Assembly (NCBI GenBank): GCA_002633005.1
Contig: NMRA01000458.1
Location: forward strand, 62,001 to 126,000
From: Phoronis australis
Lineage: Eukaryota > Phoronida > Phoronidae
DNA: 64,000 nt
Direction of reading: 5' to 3'
Shown: in pieces, positions 1 through 11,569 of the stretch
How the letters are laid out: every line of letters starts with the position of its first letter
Numbering within the stretch: the first letter of the stretch is position 1
Notes under the pieces: generated by a model
Database searches by the model: none
What the model saw: only the letters and a program-made list of their open reading frames with translations
What the model was told of the DNA's origin: nothing
Made by a program: the position numbers and the translations under genes

Positions 1-1513
1 TATTGGCGACGAGGATAACGAACTACTTTCATCGTAATGGTACAACATTTTCACGTGGCTGTACCGCCAACATTTTGGCCGAATGGACTTTGGGATAAGA
101 AAATAGCACTTTCTGCGCATATAGCGTCGCTGGGTGAGATTCTCAAGTTACCAAAGTTTCTTATCTTGCTTTCCACTAAAATCGTGTAATAATATCACGA
201 GTTTTAATTCAGGGATACATTTGAATCTATGCACTACAACAATTTTGTTATGTTGAACACTGGGTCATTTCTCTATTTCCTTGTGTTACGGCAGGCGGCA
301 AGTTCAAAAATCCACCGAGTTTGTTAGCCCATTTTCTCCACGGCGCGTTCCTAGCACAGATGCACGGTTTATCTCCAAAAACTCTACTCTGACGGCATGT
401 AGTTGTTCATGTCTTGTGTGCGCGGCGTATCTTCACAACGCGTGCGTGCACTCTCATTGATTCGTGCAACACCACCCACGTCGACGCTCAGCGTCCTCTC
501 GCAAGACACCTCACCTTTCCGATATCTCTTGCACACGCACAATTTCTGCACTGACTCCTCAAGCTGATTGCAGCGACGGCTTCGGTAGGACTTGGCGTAC
601 ACAACTTAATTTTTTGAAGATGGACAAACAGGCTCACGCTCGGAACAGGAGTTCACCATTTCACCACCAACTTTCACATGGTCAAAAATAGAATTATTTT
701 ATTCTTGGTCTCGCTTCAACATCGATATCAGCTGGTACAGCACTCTCGATTGCCCGGTTACGCAATGCTTGTCGACAGGATTAGATTAGAGCTAGCTAGG
801 TGTCCTTGTATAAACTCCGTCCCACTTGTCAGTCACTGAGCTGCTGAGCAATCGAGCCATGTAACTTACTGAAACTTGGTCAAATATGATGAAAAAAAAC
901 AACTTTGGATTTTCAGAATGATTTTATTTTTCTTCATAATACTATGCATCAAGAATTAAAGATAAGGATGACATAAAAATGTAAAAAACAGTGAAAATTA
1001 ATGTTTTGTGTATTCACCTACCTTAAGAAATAATACGGCCAATATTTACTGCACGGAAATCAAGCTCTTCGAAGAATCGACTTTTTACTTTTCGTTTGTC
1101 ACCCCGCCAATGTCAATTTTTAACTACCGCTGAACTAATGGACTACACTGCATGCCCTGAGCTCATTGGCTGGCGTTAGGGTCACTACGTGACATCATTA
1201 GGTCAAAAACTGAGCTCACAAGATGGCAGACGATTTGGTCGGTTGTGGTTAGAGGAAGGTAAAAAGAGGCGACATGTAACCTGTAAGACCGTTTGCAGTT
1301 TTTGAACGTGTCAAGGGTAATTTGATTTTGTTAGTACTGATATACTAAACAAAAATTCCCCTCCCATTCTTTTGGTCTGTATCTTTTTCATCAAGTGGTG
1401 AAAAGCTCTCCGGTGGAACTTCAGCTCTGTTTAAAGAGCTGAGTATTGGCTAGGCGAATTCTTGGCCGAAATACACGCATACACGGAATACATTGTTTTG
1501 TCTTTTTCTTCAG
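1..1513. other. Non-coding stretch upstream of the P450 exons
   Basis: I see no exon with a recognisable protein here. Since the P450 exon starting at 1514 begins in the middle of helix I, this stretch is probably intron of that gene. I looked for the expected preceding exon (ending in a Gly-Val-Asp-like sequence at a phase 0 donor) and did not find one, so the N-terminal exons probably lie left of the window. Confidence 0.4.
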
Positions 1514-4500
1514 ACTGCAAAAACATCGGCGTGCGTTTTGTACAATCTTGCCAAAAATCCGGAGAAGCTACAGAAGCTGGTGGAAGAGATTGACACCATA
1601 GTACCAGATCACGCTGCGGTGACTCAGCAAGCACTGGACAAGATGCCCTATCTTAAAGCTTGTGTGAAGGAATCATTCAGGTAATGTGTTATAAAACGTT
1701 GTCATAGTTCTTTAATGAGCGACTCCGATACTCACGAGGGGTGCTTTGGAAAGAAAGTCCTTCTTTTTAACATTTGAATAGATTAAGAGCAGAAAGTAAA
1801 TTATCAGCATGAGAGCGTTCGTGTGTAAAGGAACCCATGTGATTTGCCTGAGTGCTGGCTTGGTAAGGCCCCTTGCTTCACTTGCGACACCTAGCGAATT
1901 TCGAATTCCTCATTACGAACACGTCCACACGGCATTTGCACATAAAAGATGCAATGATTCGCATAAGCCTTTGGGGAAAGATAATAGTAGTCACGTGATT
2001 GATTTTCTATTTCGACCGTTATATTTGTCATTATATTTTACTGAGACTCCCAAGCGATGTGATTTTTTCACGGACTGTACTGTCAGGAACATAATAACTA
2101 CAGTGACATTTATCGGACAACATACATAACACCCCTCCATATTAACACCCCTCCATATTAACTAAAATATTATGCAACAACGAACTGAGTACCAATAAAT
2201 CCTGTCTTAATCAAGGCTAACAATATATGACTACACAACCAGTCTCTACAAGATCATTCTCTGAGGCTACGTACGAATCCGCGTAGAACTTCCCACTGAA
2301 GTTGATTTGACGGTGCTGTTGATTTAACGGTGAATCGTATCGCTATCGTTTGAAGTTGCTTCATCATGTATACATGGGCGTAATCGAGAACATACCCGGT
2401 TTCGTCGCCAGTTTTCTGTCGTAGTGGTGGTCTCGATAAGCTGTCGGCCTTTCCGTGCAGCTTAGGTTTCTTGTAGTCAAAAGTGTAGTCGCAACTAAAC
2501 AAAAAGAATGCACATCGCTGCAGACGTGCCCTTTTTGATATTGACAGTAGCGGTATCCTGGTCATATTATCTACCGAACAAATAACAGTGACATTTCTTC
2601 ACAGCCCAAATGAGACAGACTTTCTATATCCGTTTGCGGATATTTTTTTCCGACGCAAACACAATCGGAAGTTCCGATCTATCTTTCATGACACGCGAGA
2701 GAACACAACCTTATACCATGTCAAACACAGCGGCAACTGGAGACTATAGTGCACAAAAACTCGCTCCGATGTTGTCAAATGCTTAACGTGAAAAGCGCAA
2801 TCGAGGTCGGCTATGCAGCTCCACGGTGTGCTCTTTTGGAGAGTTTATTCAGAGATGCTAACAGTGACGATGGGCAAAAACTTTCGACAGTAGACTACAA
2901 GCCCTATAAACTAACTTAATTTTTAGTATTCTCCGGAGTTGGGCTTTCATTATGACTTCAATTTTCTCGCGTGTCTTATCCACGCCGTCTCAGTCGACCT
3001 CATGGCCCCATTATTTGATTTTCTTTTTGAAGATCGCACATTTCTATAGGTTTACGCGTAGTCCGTACTCGCGTAAACGCTTCAAAACTTGTTCAAGCTG
3101 AGTAATATGTTCCTCATCACTTCTGCCCGTGATGATGACGTTGTCCAGTAACACTTGGGTGTTGTCAATCTTTGTAACCTCTGTATTAGTGTGGGCGATA
3201 GAATAACGCGTCAGCTTCGTTTAAAACGATTTATTCTTGAAGAGACGGTTATCTGCAAACCATAAATACAGTTTGTCAAACAACGGAACCAAACAATGTT
3301 CTCAAAACGATCCAATAGTCAATACGGCTAGCACACGGGACTCGAACCCGCATAAGACAAAACCATCACAAAGCAGCCGTTACGGTTCAACAATTAAACA
3401 CTAGTCATACAATGTCCAACAGACCTACATGAATAGACTAAACGTAAAGCCTTAACAGAATTGCATGTACTTACTGGAGTTTTCCGCGTGGCCCAGCTAA
3501 TAATCTCTCTACAGTGCATCACAACATGTTGAAAACAATATTCGAAATGAGCGCTGTAAAGGACTGCTGCAGCTAAAAACCATCAAAACTGCACTGTGAT
3601 TGGTTATACAATGGTAGCATCTATTTAGCCAATAAACAATTACCTAGGAACGGGGGTAGACAGCAATTACAATGCACTCTGGAAACGACCTAAGGTGTAC
3701 ATACAACGCCTCTAGTAGACATAAAGATCCTAAACAAAAGACTAATGCTCCTGCATTAACACTCTGCTCCATAGCACGTTGCCAGATGGCTGGCACAGAT
3801 GTGACTCCAAGCCGCAAGACGGTTATACCGGAAAAAACAACTGTGGGTGTTAATCGTGAGATACTTCCAATCTTCTTCGCGGAACTCCATTGAAGATATG
3901 CGTTTCTAGGTCAATTTTCGTGAAATGTCCCCCACCTGCGAGTTTGGCAAAACTTTCGTCAATTCGAGGCAGGGGGTATTTCTCATTTTCTAAGACCAGA
4001 TTGAGCGTAACCTTAAAGTCTCCACAGATAGGGATGCTCTCGTTGTTTTCGACAATCGGGACTATGGATGTCACCCTATCACTGTGGTCCACTTTGCTCA
4101 GGATATCTGTTTTACCAACCGGTCTAGTTCAGCCTCAACATGCTGATTCAGCGCGCACGCCACAGGACGTGCTTTGCGAAATTTCGTTTTCGCTGAGGTT
4201 AACAAGTGCTTCAATGTTTTTCAACGTGCCAAGTTCGTCTCGGAACACATCGCTGTGTTTTGCGCACCGGGACTTCTCTTTCGATATTGCAGATACCGGT
4301 GTGGCTGATAAATTTGCGCGAAGTGACTCGATACCAGTCCAGTTAACGCGAAGTGCACGAAGTGACTCTCGACCAAACAATGGCGGATCATCACTTTCAA
4401 TTACATAGTTTAATTCAACTGTCTGATCCTTGTAACTCACACACACCTTCGCAACCGCCAGCGGACGCACTTTCTCACCAGTATACAAGTCACACACTCC

Positions 4501-6684
4501 CAACATTTTTGTGAAAAACCTGTTGTAATTACTGCGAGAGATGACACACGCAACTGGCCTGGTGTCTAGTTCCATTAATATCAGCTTCCGTCCACCCTGG
4601 GCTCGACTTATATGATGTCGCAATAAGTTTTAATGCAATAGAGCTGCAATGGTCATGGGCGGCGAACCGTTGACATTGGCTAAGAATACTGATCTAGTCG
4701 CTCTTTATAATCGCACCACAGCTCGATCGTATCGTCGAACACTGGCGATTTCCTAAATATATTGCCTGGCATGGCACAGATCAGCACTCACGTTGGAAAA
4801 ACAAGTATGTATCACTACGCACTTCAAATTCTCAGACTTCTGACAAATCGAGAACGGAATTTCAGCAAAAATGATGAAGGTTCAAACTTCCATGCATCAC
4901 CCGTTTATGCTTGAGTTCCGACCTTACGTGAGCTCCTTACTAAACGTCTTCGTCGCCAAAATGTCACATTTGCCACCACATTTTACTGAGACACACAAAC
5001 GACGTGGTCCTTTTATAGACTGTTTTGTCAGAAACATACTTACTACAGTGGCATCTATTGAGCAACATACATACCAACGACTTCCTGTTTACAAACCAAG
5101 TGAGTAACTATAGCCGGTAAACTCATACGGTTGGCCCGGTGGAACCGGCAAAGTGCAAGCTTTTTCGACTTAGATAAAGGCAATTCTTTTCAGATTAAAG
5201 TCGACCACCCTTCCCCAGTATTTCTGTAGCCAGATCTCCCGGCTTGCAAACTACCAGTTTGTCTTTAGACAGATGACGTGTCGTGGGGTGAGAGAGATTG
5301 GGCGTGAAAAGCTTGTTTATTCAAATCTACCTCTGTTGTGCACTTCGCATCTCAACGTGCATTTCAGGTTGACGTTTCCTGTTAGCTTTGGATCTGTGAG
5401 GAAATTGGACCATGAAGTTATAATGAGCGGATACAGGATACCGCCGGGGGTTCGTTTTTGCTTTTTTTGTTACATAACAACACGATTGCAGACGAAGCTT
5501 ATGTGTTTAACTTTTCTCTTTATTTCAAGAAAATGCTCAACTTCTTCCTCCAATGTTTTGCATAGCGGCTGGGGGCACCGCTTGATACCACACCATCGAT
5601 CTCTNTTCTCTCCCTCTCTCTCTCCCTTCCTCCCTCCCTCCCTTCCTCAGTCCCTCTATGTAGATGTCTGTGTTATGGCACATTCGTGATTGGGTGAACG
5701 TATATATGATACAAGATTGTTTAAATTGCCTTTGCCACAATTTCGCAATGTCTTTTTAGCATGTGTCCAATTAAAACCAGTTTCTCACTTTTTCAAAATA
5801 ATACGAAAAATCTGTTTTTGATACATTAATGAATTGGAATAGGCAAGTCGTGATAAGCTGGCATTGAACAATTTTCATCCGTGCATACGTCGTGAAGAAG
5901 ACCTTTCATTGTTTTTAAGGTGCTACTAATGGCCAACTGCGCCGCCATGTGTCGGCTTGACGATTATTTCCCGGATCCCCATGAATTCATTCCAGAGCGA
6001 TGGCTACGCAACAACCAGCAAGCCATGAAAATTGATAGCAACACGGCTTCCTTTATCATGTTACCTTTCGGCTACGGTCTGCGCTCATGCCTTGGCAGGA
6101 GGTTTGCCGAACAAGAGTTGTACTTGCTGATTATTAAGGTGCTACCATCTGTTTTGCAATGTTTGAGGAGTAGATAAATACGTTACTGGACCTCCGGGCC
6201 GTGCACCATAGACCTAATTCAGTCGCGGAAAAACTCTTGTGATCACGTATTCTCGTTATAATTCGTAGCGATATCTAGCGGAAACTTGCGTGACTACTCT
6301 TTCTTAAAAGAAACTTGGTTTACGGATCGCAACCCAGAACAGCGAAGAATTTGATAGTTATTCATGTCATTGCCTAGTGTTTGGGACTGTAATTATGAGG
6401 TCCACTCAAGTTCAGTAGGTGGAGCGAATATCAGGTTTAGAAGAAATGACACACTTTTAATCTCATGTCGAAAAGTGTTACTCCAGAATGCACTTACAGT
6501 AAGTATGGGTATTTTTAAATGGAGTTGAGTAATTAAATGCACTTGAATTTCGACTTTCTTTCTCTTTTAGGTTCTGCAAAACTTTCAGTTGGACTACAAA
6601 TATGAAGATCTGGACACGGTCAACAGCTTATTCACAAGTCTCGAGAAGTCACCAAAATTCACGTTTTCCACTCGTTCTAGATAG
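1514..6684 (+). CDS. Mitochondrial-clan cytochrome P450, C-terminal four exons (5' partial)
   Basis: Haem-thiolate monooxygenase, C-terminal 193 residues. Exons: 1514-1680 (phase 0 in, 2 out), 5368-5449, 5920-6138, 6571-6684 (stop TAG). All borders are AG/GT and frames close. Order of motifs: end of helix I starting TAKTS; helix K ExxR as ESFR, spanning the first splice junction; PERF-type motif as FIPERW; haem-binding loop FGYGLRSCLGRRFAEQE with the axial Cys. The GRRFAEQE form after the Cys, with two arginines, is typical of the mitochondrial clan (CYP10/11/12/24/27/44), whose members take electrons from adrenodoxin on the inner mitochondrial membrane and oxidise sterols or xenobiotics. Subfamily and substrate cannot be told from this part. 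Exon 2 to 3 joins PPG directly to VLLMAN, one residue shorter than many relatives. The 3.7-kb intron between the first two exons holds a dead Gypsy element. The visible part is intact and looks functional. Confidence 0.9.
2036..2128 (-). repeat. Putative 3' LTR fragment of the Gypsy remnant
   Basis: 93 bp matching 4981-5073 without gaps, about 22 mismatches by eye. Followed at 2130-2161 by a short tandem duplication of a CACCCCTCCATATTAA unit. On the minus strand it would begin with TATGTATGTTG, consistent with a 5' TG LTR end nearby. Confidence 0.5.
3327..3404 (-). repeat. tRNA-derived SINE head
   Basis: Minus strand. A perfect pol III B box (GGTTCGAGTCC, 3348-3338) sits in a T-arm whose five-base stem pairs (one G-U). 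About 50 bases upstream an A-box/D-arm-like segment (TTTAATTGTTGAACC) is seen. Ends CTAG...CTAG can pair as a short acceptor stem. The anticodon arm is poor, so I read this as a SINE or tRNA pseudogene, not a working tRNA. It lies within the sequence that interrupts the Gypsy RT, so it may mark a nested insertion. Confidence 0.5.
4981..5073 (-). repeat. Putative 5' LTR fragment of the Gypsy remnant
   Basis: Direct copy of 2036-2128, on the upstream (minus-strand) side of the protease/RT remnant, as expected for the 5' LTR. Only the last 93 bp align clearly; the rest of the LTR has diverged. Confidence 0.5.
5606..5652. repeat. Pyrimidine-rich CT/CCT microsatellite
   Basis: Runs of CTCT and CCTT/CCCT units over about 45 bp in a P450 intron, next to an ambiguous base at 5605. 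Probably a slippage-prone simple repeat; it accounts for the Arg/Glu-rich antisense ORF there, which is not a gene. Confidence 0.8.
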
Positions 6685-7640
6685 ATGTGAACAACGGTAA
6701 CTTGCAATAAGAACAATATGAACAGCGGTATGCGAAGAGCAGCTACCACTTGATTCAGCCACTAGAACTGTGAAACGTCCAGTCTCTTGAGCTTTTTAAT
6801 TGCATAAATATGGAGTTGTATATCAAGGTGTACGTTTTTAACTTCTTCCTCACACTGACGCAATAAGATGAGCAATTCTCTAACTGTCTGTTAAAAACAA
6901 AACGAGCGTTTATTGCACCACGTGATCACCAACGAAGATAAATTTATCTTGGTCGTCACAAACTATTATTTTGTCATTTAGTAATACTTTTAAGCACGAA
7001 CAAAAGTTTTGTGAGTCAAACTTGTTTAACTATTTTCAAACATAATTTATGAGTTTGACCTGTTAATGTTTTATTTTCAAGTTCTATAAGAATAACACGC
7101 AAAGCAGGATTTCAATTTTGTTTATGGCTATACACCAGCTTACAATAGTGTTTAGTCGACCGTTAGATAACTACTGTAACTCGTAATCAATAACTTGAAA
7201 AGAAACAGGGTACAATTGCACTTACACATGTCCAGTACAATGTCCATAAATAAAGTCATAACATGAAACTAGAGCCCGCCTCTGTTAAGCTTAGCCCGTC
7301 AGGGTAGAGACCATAAGGTATGTAATCCAATTAGCCATTTTCTAACAACGTCTAATAACATCTATTTGCCGGCTCTGCTAGAACTCAGTGGCCCAAGACT
7401 GCATATGAACAGACAAAACTGGTTTCACATTGGTCTTTTAGGGATACCTCGAGACGCCTTATATACATGTACCGGGTATGTACTCAAAAGATTTGGGGAT
7501 ACCGATAACCCAAAACATCAGATGACACTCATCTGGACTAAGGCTTGAGAAAAGGAGATGCAAGCAGCTCTACCTCTCTGTTCTACAGGATTTACAAAAA
7601 AATGAAAACATTAACAATACACCATAAACAGTAATTTCAG
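6685..7640. other. Intergenic stretch after the P450 gene
   Basis: A/T-rich with no coding signal. An AATAAA-type hexamer near 7247 could be a distant poly(A) signal for the P450 gene, but that is weak. Otherwise nothing seen. Confidence 0.4.
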
Positions 7641-7850
7641 GCGGTCGTTGCACCAGACCTTTCCAGGCCGATCATGTGGGCCCATTACAGTGATAATCTG
7701 GAGCCATGATTTATTGATGTATAGTTAAAACCGAGCTGAGGAGCTAGAGACCTTACTCAAGGGTCCAACAGTTTGTCCCAGTGGGACTCGAACCCACGAT
7801 CTTTAGTAAAGGAAACGGCACTTTTCACATTACGCCACACTGCCTCCTCT
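7640..7850 (-). repeat. tRNA-derived SINE
   Basis: Minus strand. The head at about 7848-7780 has an A-box-like segment (GTGTGGCGTAATG, around 7842-7830) and a perfect B box (GGTTCGAGTCC) in a T-arm with a fully paired five-base stem at 7797-7781. Downstream on the same strand follows a non-tRNA body to roughly 7640. That composition, tRNA-like head plus unrelated tail, is the usual SINE layout. It is not the same family as the tRNA-like heads at 3327-3404 and 23678-23745. The body end is approximate. Confidence 0.6.
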
Positions 7851-8059
7851 AACAGTGGCCAAGGACTAAGAAATTGCACAAATTCTAAGTGCATGTGAAT
7901 TTATCAATCATGTGCGACTAAACGCAAGTGCAGCCGGTTACTCACTTAAGAAACGAAGAATTTCACCAAATCGGCAGTTTTTACACCCATAGCTATCATT
8001 CGTTATGAACCGAGAAATAGTGCATTCAGACTGCAAGCACTCCAGATTTTAGAAATTAG

Positions 8060-8400
8060 ACTTGGTGAAGTTGATTATTGATTGTATTGGCGTACTTGTT
8101 TCTACGTCGATATTTTGTCGGACCCGGCGTCGAATAGACGTCGTAAATCGTGGATAATTGTTGGCTGTATTGACTGTGCTTCGACGTTGATATTTTGTCG
8201 AACCAAAAGTGGCACAGACGTCGCAAATTGAGGCTGATTGTTGGTTGCATGGGCGTTTTTTCAACTTTTGTTATGTCGCACCAGTGTCACATAGACGACG
8301 GAATCAGACTGAGTGGAAATTTGATGGAATTGACATTATTTAAACATCGATATTTCATCGGACTCAACGTTTATCTAACGTTGGAAATCGACGTCTAAAT
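8060..8400. repeat. Degenerate tandem array, about 80-bp period, four units
   Basis: The core GATATTTTGTCG recurs at 8109 and 8189, as TTTGTTATGTCG at 8267, and as GATATTTCATCG at 8349, a spacing of 78-82 bp. Each unit also carries an ACGTCGNAAAT-type segment (near 8140, 8218, 8295, 8382) and a TTGATTGT/TGGTTG segment. Units differ by roughly a quarter of their bases. This looks like an old minisatellite or the tandem core of a non-autonomous transposon. Open frames on both strands here are products of the repeat. Confidence 0.75.
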
Positions 8401-10460
8401 CCTACAATGTATTTACAACCAAAGGCTCAACCGAGGTGATGGCGTTATATAAACGTGGAAATGACTTGGTAATGCCTGCGAGGAAAGTAGCATTAGCGAA
8501 CAGAAGCAGGTTCCTTTAATCTATGCCCAGGATTGGAACCAAGCGAACCCCTTCTTGAAATGTCAGATGCATCAAAGTGTATCGAGAACGAGTCCCAAAG
8601 TAAAGTGTATTTTTGCTCATTTCCGAGGTACCTATCAGGGTTCACGAGTTTAACTTGAACTCCAAAAAACGCTGATCAGAAATATTTCTTTCTTATTGCG
8701 AGTATATTGAGTACCCCCCGTTCAACATGTACGCGGTCATCACAAATAGTAGGCCCCCAGTCTTTTCGACATTTGTGAATTCATTACAAACAATTCATAG
8801 TAACGACCTTCAAAAGAAATACTATTCTTGTGATACTATTGGAAAAATATGACATTATTTATAACTAACCATAGGAAGTAGCCTTTCTGTGTTATTCACA
8901 AATAGTGATCATCATGTTCTTCAAAATTCCAACTCTTTGATTGTGGTCAGTACTATTGTATTTTTCACATTTTTGGTTGTTTGGGTAGAATGTTTTGATA
9001 ATGCTGTGCTGTGCACGGTTGTTTTGTTTTTGATGAATTTGGAATTTCAACTTCCCATTGTGAATACTTGGCGGTGTTGGATTTACATGTATAGAGGGAC
9101 TCCCGAACCGCCCCACCAAAAGGGGGTCCCGCCTGAAATGCGACACCTAAGATGAAAGGCTACACATCAATAAGCTTCCATTGTCGGGTGACCTTGAGAA
9201 GTGACTTTCCTCAGCCTGAAAGCCAGTTGTACGATTTCACGAAAAACAGGGAAATAGAAATAATCGATTCCAAAGTTGGGCTCTCTCTCTTCGTGATCGG
9301 CCCCTCAAGAATTTGCCAATCAAAACACGAAAAGAGTGGCCACCCGAACGTCATTAATGGCCCTCTTCAAGAGCTGGACCCCTAAATATGAAAAGATCTA
9401 TATTTTCAAAAGTCAGGAAATGCTCAGCAGTTGATGTTATCTGCCAGGCCATCAATTTTCTCAAGAGATACACAATTTAGAGAACGAAAAGCACGAACAT
9501 GTCTTTGTTATCCTTTGCTAGAGAAGGGCCTCTGAAAAATATAATTTTGCATTTCTGCATTTGCAAAACTGTCTTATTGAATTTGAAAATCCAGTGAATT
9601 AATATGCTCCGCAAAAACTTCGCTTTGCGAATTTTCTCGATTTTTCAAAATACATGTATGAATGATAAAGTGCACGTTTTCAAGTGCGTTTAGACGACCT
9701 ACATGTATGCAGCAAAAACGGAGACCCTAACAACAATGTCCTGGCCAGGGCCCTCAGAGGGTAAACCATGCACTGATACTGAGTTGTCAAATGTTCTCTT
9801 GAATTTTCTCTCTTATCGGTATTCGTAGTCTTTCTTTTCTCGACTGTCCCAGGACCCAAGCCTATGTCGGTTGCCATAGTCCTTAACATCGTCAAACACT
9901 ATAGGTTAGTGGACGTCCATTCACTATCATAGATTCACCTATACACATGCCGGTCACTAGTACTGCCGACACAAACCTTACGAATTGTCAGTTCTAACGT
10001 ATCTTTCATACACTTCATCAAAGTGCGATGCAATAGAAGAATTGAATTTCCAAAAATACTCTGTTCCGACGCAAGTAAGCGTAGATACAAGCCTGATTCT
10101 AATCCACAGTCGCACTTTTAGCTCTTTTCCGAAGATGTAGAATTCGTTGCATTTTCAGTCATAATTTCCTTAGGTTTCCTAAGACGCCTAATAAGTCTGT
10201 ATGGAGCAATTGAATAACTAGTCTTTAAGGAATTCGCTAGATGTCAGTATGGACTGATCTGATGGTACTGAAAACAACTAAATAAACGCACATGTCGCTT
10301 TACTTCACATCTAACATGTTTAACATAGAATGGACCGGAAAAATAATTCGTGTAACTAAACAAGGTTTCATCAAGAGTCCAAACGACTGTCATCTCACGA
10401 GTACGTGGTGCAGCATCAGAAAAGTGTCACACGGACAGTAGAACTTGCGGCAATAATCCC
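8401..10460. other. Intergenic, no gene seen
   Basis: No coding signal on either strand. A short G/C-rich hairpin-like block at 9095-9140 (GGGACTCCCG ... GGGGGTCCCG) and several T-rich tracts are the only structure I noted. Confidence 0.4.
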
Positions 10461-11121
10461 ATAGGCGGATTTAGGGGAGACAGGGGGCCCGGGCCTCCCC
10501 CCACCCCTTGGCTGCCCCAAAAAATAAAATAGCAAGAGCGTAGGGAAATGTTGAGTTTATTAATTAACCCCGGTATTTAAAATTATACGGATGAAACAAG
10601 ATTTAAATGTGTGCAGTTTTAGTGTTGGGGGGGGGCTCAAATCCAATTTCAAGTGTCAAACTCGGTACACGAAGCAATCGTAACGGAACTATGGCTAAGT
10701 ATAGGCTCTCCCGCGATATCACAGGCGACCGGCAGTGGCGCTGCGCACTTCGACTCCGTTTCCGTCGTCTGCTCCACTATACAATGAAGAAAATTTACTT
10801 CATTTTTAAAAACAAACGGAACCTGAGTGACGATGGAAAAACAGAAGCTGCTGGTAAGATGTGAATTTTAATCGAAGCCTTAATGAATCACTCAGAAACT
10901 CATGATTCTCTCTTTGTCAAACCTTAACTTAAGACGATTTCCAAAGCAACTCCGTCATTATTGCCAACACGAAAAACGGATTTGGTCTTTTGGGCATTTG
11001 AAGACTGTTTTAAATACAACAAATTTGTTACGAACCGATTGCACAAAATATAAAACGTGTAATAAGTCGCGAGTTCGAAACTGTGTTAATTGCAGTTTTT
11101 TCTGTTTGACACGTTCTCCCT

Positions 11122-11122
<1 letters not shown>

Positions 11123-11157
<35 letters not shown>
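11123..11157. repeat. Poly-T tract abutting the gap
   Basis: 35 consecutive T before the run of N. Likely the reason for the assembly break; could be the poly(A) tail of a retrotransposed sequence on the minus strand, hidden in the gap. Confidence 0.85.
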
Positions 11158-11347
11158 NNNNNNNNNNNNNNNNNNNNNNNNNNNNNNNNNNNNNNNNNNN
11201 NNNNNNNNNNNNNNNNNNNNNNNNNNNNNNNNNNNNNNNNNNNNNNNNNNNNNNNNNNNNNNNNNNNNNNNNNNNNNNNNNNNNNNNNNNNNNNNNNNNN
11301 NNNNNNNNNNNNNNNNNNNNNNNNNNNNNNNNNNNNNNNNNNNNNNN
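11158..11347. other. Assembly gap (190 N)
   Basis: Run of N. Open frames crossing it are artefacts. Confidence 0.99.
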
Positions 11348-11431
11348 GTACGCTACTGTGAGACAGTTGAGTCGTTATCTGAATTTCTATTTTTAGGCTT
11401 ATTTTACAGCTGTGCTTTGCCGTCTTCGTTT

Positions 11432-11551
11432 GGGAAGAAATTTCACGTGGGAAGAAATTTCATGCCTTAGAAGTGAAATAACTTCCCCTCAATACCGCGC
11501 GTGCGCAAAAGGGTCAGAATGGGAAGAAATTTCACCGGGAAGAAATTTCAC
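11432..11551. repeat. Cluster of a 15-bp motif GGGAAGAAATTTCAC
   Basis: Four direct copies at 11432-11446, 11449-11463 (last base T), 11521-11535 and 11537-11551, plus one inverted variant at 11473-11487 (GTGAAATAACTTCCC). The direct copies come in two close pairs. The motif core GAAATTTC is self-complementary. Could be a small tandem repeat in a transposon end or a cluster of protein-binding sites; sequence alone cannot decide. Confidence 0.8.
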
Positions 11552-11569
11552 GCGACACCGCCACTGAAT

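Larger units (their letters stand above)
2036..5073 (-). mobile_element. Decayed Gypsy-type LTR retrotransposon
   Basis: Lies antisense in the first visible intron of the P450 gene. On the minus strand, 4623-4135 encodes a retropepsin-like region (ELDTRP in place of the D-T/S-G core, then FGRESL), 4092-3850 the start of reverse transcriptase (YPLPRI, FAKLAGG, FTKIDL), and about 3185-2935 the later part of RT (LDNVIITGRSDEEH, then KCAIFKKKI and GHEVD with stops). The middle of RT, including the region before YxDD, is replaced by unrelated sequence (about 3190-3850) holding a tRNA-like SINE. Two 93-bp copies, 2036-2128 and 4981-5073, align without gaps at roughly three quarters identity and end in CATACATA; they look like the ends of old LTRs. 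Integrase and gag are not seen. The element is long dead. Confidence 0.75.
10463..11569 (+). repeat. Possible transposon-like repeat spanning the assembly gap
   Basis: Begins with ATAGGCGGATTTAGGGGAG followed by G- and C-runs; the same ATAGGCGGAT(C/T)YAGG start occurs in the short repeat at 44329-44485, which ends in CCGCCACTGATTC. At 11562 the sequence CCGCCACTGAATCC resembles that end. The interior holds a long poly-T and the gap, so the full span is a guess. Its terminal motifs are the only evidence. Confidence 0.3.

Noticed and set aside
1809-2129. 106-codon ORF in the P450 intron
   Set aside because: Its second half is repeated at 4981-5073 at the other end of the Gypsy remnant, so it is LTR sequence.
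3327-3404. Functional tRNA gene
   Set aside because: The T-arm and B box are good but the anticodon arm and acceptor stem are not; fits a SINE or pseudogene better.
11090-11470. Open frames running through the poly-T and N gap
   Set aside because: They consist of poly-Phe and unknown residues and cross an assembly gap.
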